DNA from: Methanobacteriaceae archaeon | GTDB lineage: Archaea; Methanobacteriota; Methanobacteria; Methanobacteriales; Methanobacteriaceae | Direction of reading: 5' to 3' | DNA length: 17,853 bases | NCBI GenBank assembly: GCA_011620845.1 | Contig: WOYJ01000183.1 | Location: forward strand, 1 to 17,853 | Shown here: piece by piece, positions 14,738-17,853 of the stretch | Numbering within the stretch: position 1 is the stretch's first letter | How the letters are laid out: each line of letters opens with the position of its first letter | Program-made: the position numbers and the translations under genes | The notes under the pieces: generated by a model | Told to the model about the DNA's origin: nothing | Database searches by the model: none | The model's input: only the letters and a program-made list of their open reading frames with translations

Positions 14738-14745
14738 TATATAAA
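14738..14745 (-). promoter_or_regulatory. TATA box of a probable leaderless transcript (M50 protease)
   Basis: TATATAAA on the plus strand (TTTATATA on minus) is centred about 26 bases from the ATG at 14715, which would place the first transcribed base at the start codon. There is no Shine-Dalgarno. Confidence 0.5.
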
Positions 14746-14770
14746 TATGTTTTCAGATACTGATTTTTAT

Positions 14771-14783
14771 CGGGTATAACCCG
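14771..14783. promoter_or_regulatory. Short palindrome in the divergent gap
   Basis: CGGGTATAACCCG has perfect 5-bp arms with a 3-base centre, in the AT-rich divergent region between the M50 protease and HIT genes. A TTTATA element at 14817-14822 may be the HIT promoter. The palindrome could be an operator shared by both. Confidence 0.35.
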
Positions 14784-14914
14784 TCCAAAACTCATGATAA
14801 CTTTTAAATTGCCAGTTTATACCAATGGGTACATTTATTATCACCGAAGGACAACCAATAAATGATCGAATGATAATATAGATGACCTTTAATTTTTAGG
14901 GGATGGGATTTACC

Positions 14915-15367
14915 ATGGCCAAAAGTTGTGAGTACTGTCAGATAGACGGCGGATACGGGAAACTCATAAAGGAAACTCCTTACTGGATGATCTTCCTGGC
15001 TCCCAGCCAGAGGTACCTAGGAACCTGTGTGGTGGCCCTTAAAAGGCAGTGCCAGGACCTGTCTGAACTTGAGGATGAAGAATGGAAAGATTTTATCGGT
15101 ATCCTGCAGAAACTGGAGCACAGTTTAAAAAAGACATTCAATCCAACCCTCTTCAACTGGAGTTGCTTTAAAAATAAGGCCTTCCGAGATGGAGACCCCA
15201 ATCCAGAGATCCACTGGCATTTCCACCCCCGCTACCAGGAAAAAGTGCAATTCAGTGGTTTGGAATTTGAAGACCCTGATTTCGGCTACGTCCCGAAAAC
15301 CACACCTTATAAAATCCCTGAAGAAATCATGCTAGAGATAATATCAGCCATTCAGGAGAACTTATAG
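14915..15367 (+). CDS. HIT-family (histidine triad) protein
   Basis: This 150-aa cytoplasmic protein has the histidine-triad motif HWHFHPR (100-106) that binds nucleotide phosphates, and an N-terminal CEYC (5-8) that in HIT relatives helps bind zinc. A hydrolase or transferase acting on nucleotide conjugates is the family role; the substrate here is unknown. The ATG at 14915 is chosen because the protein then begins MAKSCEYC and GGGATGGGAT lies upstream; ATG 14903 would add four residues but overlaps its own possible Shine-Dalgarno. The gene is followed after 85 bases by the peptidase gene on the same strand. Confidence 0.85.
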   Translation: MAKSCEYCQIDGGYGKLIKETPYWMIFLAPSQRYLGTCVVALKRQCQDLSELEDEEWKDFIGILQKLEHSLKKTFNPTLFNWSCFKNKAFRDGDPNPEIHWHFHPRYQEKVQFSGLEFEDPDFGYVPKTTPYKIPEEIMLEIISAIQENL

Positions 15368-15399
15368 AAAACTCTCCAAATTATAGAAGACTCTCTAAA
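15362..15399 (+). repeat. 19-bp tandem repeat overlapping the HIT stop codon
   Basis: TTATAGAAAACTCTCCAAA (15362-15380) is followed at once by a second copy with two changes (15381-15399). The TAG of the first copy is the HIT stop codon. It is probably slippage, with no function seen. Confidence 0.8.
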
Positions 15400-15452
15400 A
15401 TTAGTTAATAAAACCATAATGAACTTCGAAAAGAAATGCTGAACTGGATAAC

Positions 15453-16442
15453 ATGGATCTAAAGAAAATATTGGACAGTATGGATGCTGCAGAACTAGAT
15501 TCCCTCTTAATTTTAAAACCAGAAAACATAACCTACCTGGCAGGGTACAGGCCTTCCAGTGCCTCGGTTGTAACTGTAACCGATGAAGCCACACTCTACA
15601 CCACCCAGATGGATATGGAGGATGCATCCAGGAATTCTAAAATTCCCCTGGGTGAATTTGAATCCACCGATAAAATAAAGGACCATCTGAAGGGCCGGGT
15701 GGGGATTGAAAAGTCCATGCCGGTATCCCTCTATAAAAAATTCAAAGAGGGACGTGAACTTAAGATAACAGAAATCGTAGAGTCAGCGAGAATCATCAAA
15801 TCACCTGATGAGATAGAGAATATTGGAAGGGCCATTGATATTGCGGAGAAATCCCTCCTAGATTTAGAATTTCAGGGAACAGAAAGTGAATTGGCAGCCC
15901 AGCTGGAATACAACATGAAATCCAGTGGATCCACTAAACCTGCCTTTGACACCATAGTTGCCTCTGGAGAGAGGTCCAGCTTACCCCATGCCACCATTTC
16001 CACGAGTAAGTTGGAATCTCCCCTGGTTATTGATTGGGGGGCTGTTTACAACAACTACTGCAGTGATCTGACCCGGACTTTAATTGAAAACGAAAAACAA
16101 GCTGAGATATTTAATATCGTACTGGAAGCACAACAGGAAGCCATTAAAGTTATAAAACCATGTATTAAAGCATCCTATGTGGATAAAGTGGCCCGTAGGG
16201 TTATAGAAGAATATGGTTATGGGGATAATTTTATACATTCAACCGGGCATGGCCTGGGGTTAGAGGTGCATGAAAATCCGACTTTATCTAAAAAAAGTGA
16301 GTTTAAATTGGAGAAAGGAATGGTAATCACCGTGGAGCCAGGAATTTATATCAAAGGCCAGTTTGGGGTGAGAATAGAGGATGATGTCCTGGTGGGAAAC
16401 AGGGCCCAGGTTCTAAGTAGTATTAAAAAATTCATCAACTAA
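15453..16442 (+). CDS. pepQ: M24-family metallopeptidase, Xaa-Pro peptidase type
   Basis: This 329-aa cytoplasmic enzyme probably removes residues next to proline in short peptides. It has an N-terminal creatinase-like domain (about 1-115) and a pita-bread catalytic domain. The five metal ligands are all visible: D194 (in IDWGAVY), D205 (in YCSDLTRT), H266 (HSTGHGLG), E295 (TVEPGIY) and E309 (VRIEDD). The additional His of the active site is in LPHATIS (177-183). The length is normal for archaeal prolidase/aminopeptidase P relatives, and which of the two it is cannot be told from this alone. Only a weak GGAT precedes the ATG. The neighbouring HIT gene may share a transcript. Confidence 0.92.
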   Translation: MDLKKILDSMDAAELDSLLILKPENITYLAGYRPSSASVVTVTDEATLYTTQMDMEDASRNSKIPLGEFESTDKIKDHLKGRVGIEKSMPVSLYKKFKEGRELKITEIVESARIIKSPDEIENIGRAIDIAEKSLLDLEFQGTESELAAQLEYNMKSSGSTKPAFDTIVASGERSSLPHATISTSKLESPLVIDWGAVYNNYCSDLTRTLIENEKQAEIFNIVLEAQQEAIKVIKPCIKASYVDKVARRVIEEYGYGDNFIHSTGHGLGLEVHENPTLSKKSEFKLEKGMVITVEPGIYIKGQFGVRIEDDVLVGNRAQVLSSIKKFIN

Positions 16443-16529
16443 AATTTGTTGTAAAAAAATGACCTTTCAACTTTTAACAAAAAATTGGACTTTTTATTTG
16501 CATATAGAACAATGAAACAAGGGAAAGTA

Positions 16530-16566
16530 TTAATATATGTGAAGGTAAGAGTTATCATTTAGGTGA
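16530..16566 (+). promoter_or_regulatory. Promoter and ribosome binding site of the second pilus operon
   Basis: TTAATATATG at 16530-16539 fits an archaeal TATA box with a transcript start near 16560. GGTGA at 16562-16566 lies 4 bases before the ATG at 16571, so the leader would be very short. Confidence 0.45.
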
Positions 16567-16570
16567 AAGG

Positions 16571-17503
16571 ATGGCCATTATACCCTCAGCATTATCGCCC
16601 CTGTCAAGAACCGTGGATAGTATAATACCCGACCGATATCTGGTTAGTTTACAGGAAAACCTGGTACGGGCCGGTATGTATGTTAAGGCATCAGAATTAT
16701 TAACTCTGGTTGTACTGGGAGGTATAATACTCGGCGTGATCATCTTTTTCTTATTTTCATTAATTGGTATTAACCCCATACTAGGCGGGATAATCGGATT
16801 TATCCTTCCGGGGGCCGGTATCTTCATCTGGTTATTCTTCATGATGGAAAGGCGGGTGGATAGCATAGAACAGAGTACTCCTGACTTTTTAAGACAGATA
16901 TCCTCACTTCTTAGATCTGGTGTGGGTATCGAAACTGCCATGGAAGACATCTCTAAACATGGTAGGGGTCCTTTAATCGACGAACTTAAGAGGGCGGTAA
17001 TTGAAATCAAGATAGGAAGTACCTTTGAAGATGCATTATTATCCATGAGCGAACGTTTAAAATCAAAAAACCTTGATAGAACCTTCAAAATGATACTGGA
17101 AGGTAGAAGGGTAGGTGGAAGCCTATCAGACGTTATTGAAACTGTTTCTGAGGATTTAAGGGCAGTATTAGCTTTAAAACGGGAGAGAAAAGCTAACGTG
17201 ATGATGTCGGTTATGTTTCTCATCATCGCAGCCATAGTTGCCGCGCCCTTCGCTTTAGGCATGATCATGAGTTATTCTACATTTATCGGGAAATTGGGAA
17301 ATCCCAATCCCCTATTTGATTCAGCTGTAACGGCAGCCAGTGGATATATTATAATCCACTCCATAATAGCCGGTCTTCTAATTGGTATAGTCATGTACGG
17401 CAGTGCAAGAAAAGGTATAAAATACGCCATTCTCTTAGCTCCGGCAGCCTTTGGAATATTTTATGTTATACAATCTTTAGCACCAATGTTATTTGGATTT
17501 TAG
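16571..17503 (+). CDS. Type II secretion F-domain (TadB/TadC-like) platform protein
   Basis: This 310-aa membrane platform protein belongs to an archaeal pilus machine. There is a short N-terminus, two membrane segments (about 43-64 and 68-92), a cytoplasmic T2SSF helical domain (about 104-205) with TPDFLRQISSLLRSGVGIE (103-121) and EGRRVGGSLSDVI (177-189), then membrane segments near 210-235, 255-277 and 283-307. It follows the same plan as the TadC-like protein at 5703-6893 but lacks that protein's charged 160-residue extension; Tad-type systems normally use two such proteins. It ends 12 bases before the pilin gene and shares a transcript with it. No ATPase is encoded beside it, so it probably relies on the motor at 6946-8568. 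Confidence 0.92.
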   Translation: MAIIPSALSPLSRTVDSIIPDRYLVSLQENLVRAGMYVKASELLTLVVLGGIILGVIIFFLFSLIGINPILGGIIGFILPGAGIFIWLFFMMERRVDSIEQSTPDFLRQISSLLRSGVGIETAMEDISKHGRGPLIDELKRAVIEIKIGSTFEDALLSMSERLKSKNLDRTFKMILEGRRVGGSLSDVIETVSEDLRAVLALKRERKANVMMSVMFLIIAAIVAAPFALGMIMSYSTFIGKLGNPNPLFDSAVTAASGYIIIHSIIAGLLIGIVMYGSARKGIKYAILLAPAAFGIFYVIQSLAPMLFGF

Positions 17504-17515
17504 GAGAATAGAAAA

Positions 17516-17710
17516 ATGAAAATGCTCGTAGAAGAAAGCGGACAGGGTGCAGCGGAACTAATTCTACTGTTTGGGGGCATCATAGTCATTGCTATTGTAG
17601 CTCTAATAGCCTACAAGAACTATTTAAATGGCCTGGGAAGTGGAATAAACGGTAGTCAGCTGAGCGAAACAAACAACGCCATACAGGGTTTAAAAGATCT
17701 ATTCGCGTAG
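17516..17710 (+). CDS. Class III signal peptide prepilin
   Basis: This 64-aa prepilin has the leader MKMLVEESG, then the class III signal QGAAELILLFGG: Gln10 as the first mature residue, Glu14 at +5, and a hydrophobic stretch of about 20 residues (15-34). Such prepilins are cut before Gln by the EppA-type peptidase, leaving the hydrophobic helix that builds the pilus core. The mature protein would be 55 aa, with a small soluble tail ending SETNNAIQGLKDLFA. AGGAG just after the upstream stop serves as Shine-Dalgarno. It is the only pilin in the window and no EppA gene is present. Confidence 0.9.
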   Translation: MKMLVEESGQGAAELILLFGGIIVIAIVALIAYKNYLNGLGSGINGSQLSETNNAIQGLKDLFA

Positions 17711-17731
17711 ATTTATACCCTTTTGATCCTC

Positions 17732-17740
17732 TTTTTTTTT
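17732..17740 (+). terminator. Oligo-T terminator after the prepilin gene
   Basis: A run of nine Ts begins 22 bases after the pilin stop, a strong archaeal termination signal. The next gene appears to have its own AT-rich promoter region. Confidence 0.75.
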
Positions 17741-17803
17741 AAATAATTTAATTATAAACGAATAGGTAGGGTTTAATTTTAAATAGGATAATAGAGGCGC
17801 TCT

Positions 17804-17853
17804 ATGAAGATGCTTATAGGCGGAAGATTAGAGGATAAGGAAGATAAACTAAA
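17804..17853 (+). CDS. Start of a gene cut by the window edge, possibly an aldehyde dehydrogenase
   Basis: An open frame starts at ATG 17804 with AGAGG at 17793-17797 upstream, and runs to the window end: MKMLIGGRLEDKEDKL. This resembles the N-terminus of NAD(P)-dependent aldehyde dehydrogenases such as the methanogen lactaldehyde dehydrogenase, which begin with a similar IGG/ING turn, but sixteen residues are too few to be sure. Confidence 0.4.
   Translation, partial: MKMLIGGRLEDKEDKL

Noticed and set aside
14825..14881. 18-codon open frame between a TATA-like element and the HIT gene
   Set aside because: Too short, no ribosome binding site and no recognisable peptide; probably chance.

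Overview
The window looks like chromosomal DNA of a methanogenic archaeon, most likely Methanobacteriales (Methanobacterium-like). The evidence is a methanofuran-biosynthesis kinase (MfnE type), a YcaO protein of the McrA-glycine thioamidation type, archaeal EF-1 beta, Pth2, a class III (EppA-type) prepilin, TTG/GTG starts, TATA-box promoters with short or absent leaders, and oligo-T terminators. The genus is inferred, because no rRNA or other marker is present.

Left part (1-3386): an ECF-type cobalt/nickel importer locus, cbiM-cbiN-cbiQ-cbiO, with a TATA promoter flanked by an inverted repeat that could be a metal-regulator operator. cbiM, cbiN and cbiQ are intact. cbiO is broken twice. A 67-bp insertion (a 31-bp direct duplication plus 36 bp of new sequence) shifts the frame after Walker A. 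A probable one-base insertion near 3122-3124 cuts off a His-rich tail made of four 12-residue repeats. As sequenced, the transporter lacks a one-piece ATPase.

Middle (3387-8598): a P1B-3 (CopB-like, CPH motif) heavy-metal ATPase with a very His-rich N-terminus converges on a minus-strand pair, a TadA-like secretion ATPase followed by a T2SSF/TadC-like membrane protein with a long cytosolic extension. A 34-bp direct repeat lies in the convergent gap.

Right-middle (8728-14715): a plus-strand Cys-rich SAM-methyltransferase-like protein of unknown target, then seven minus-strand genes. In transcription order these are an M50 site-2-type protease, YcaO, Pth2, MfnE, a small zinc-ribbon protein, EF-1 beta and an orphan TctA/DUF112-type membrane protein. 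They mix translation and methanogenesis-cofactor functions. mfnE and the zinc-ribbon gene are tightly coupled, and several others seem to have their own promoters.

Right end (14915-17853): a HIT-family protein, an M24 (Xaa-Pro) peptidase, and a second pilus locus with a TadC-like protein followed by a 64-aa class III prepilin. The window ends in the first codons of another gene that resembles an aldehyde dehydrogenase N-terminus. The two pilus loci could together supply one archaeal Tad/type IV-like pilus: one ATPase, two different T2SSF platform proteins and one pilin.

No rRNA, tRNA, CRISPR array or complete insertion sequence was seen. No intergenic stretch exceeds 300 bases; the longest is the 266 bases before cbiM. 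The clearest unusual items are the double lesion and 12-residue metal-binding repeat in cbiO, the cbi operator-like repeat, and the repeat arrays in the gaps before pth2 and between copB and the pilus operon. I saw no clearly novel multi-gene system.
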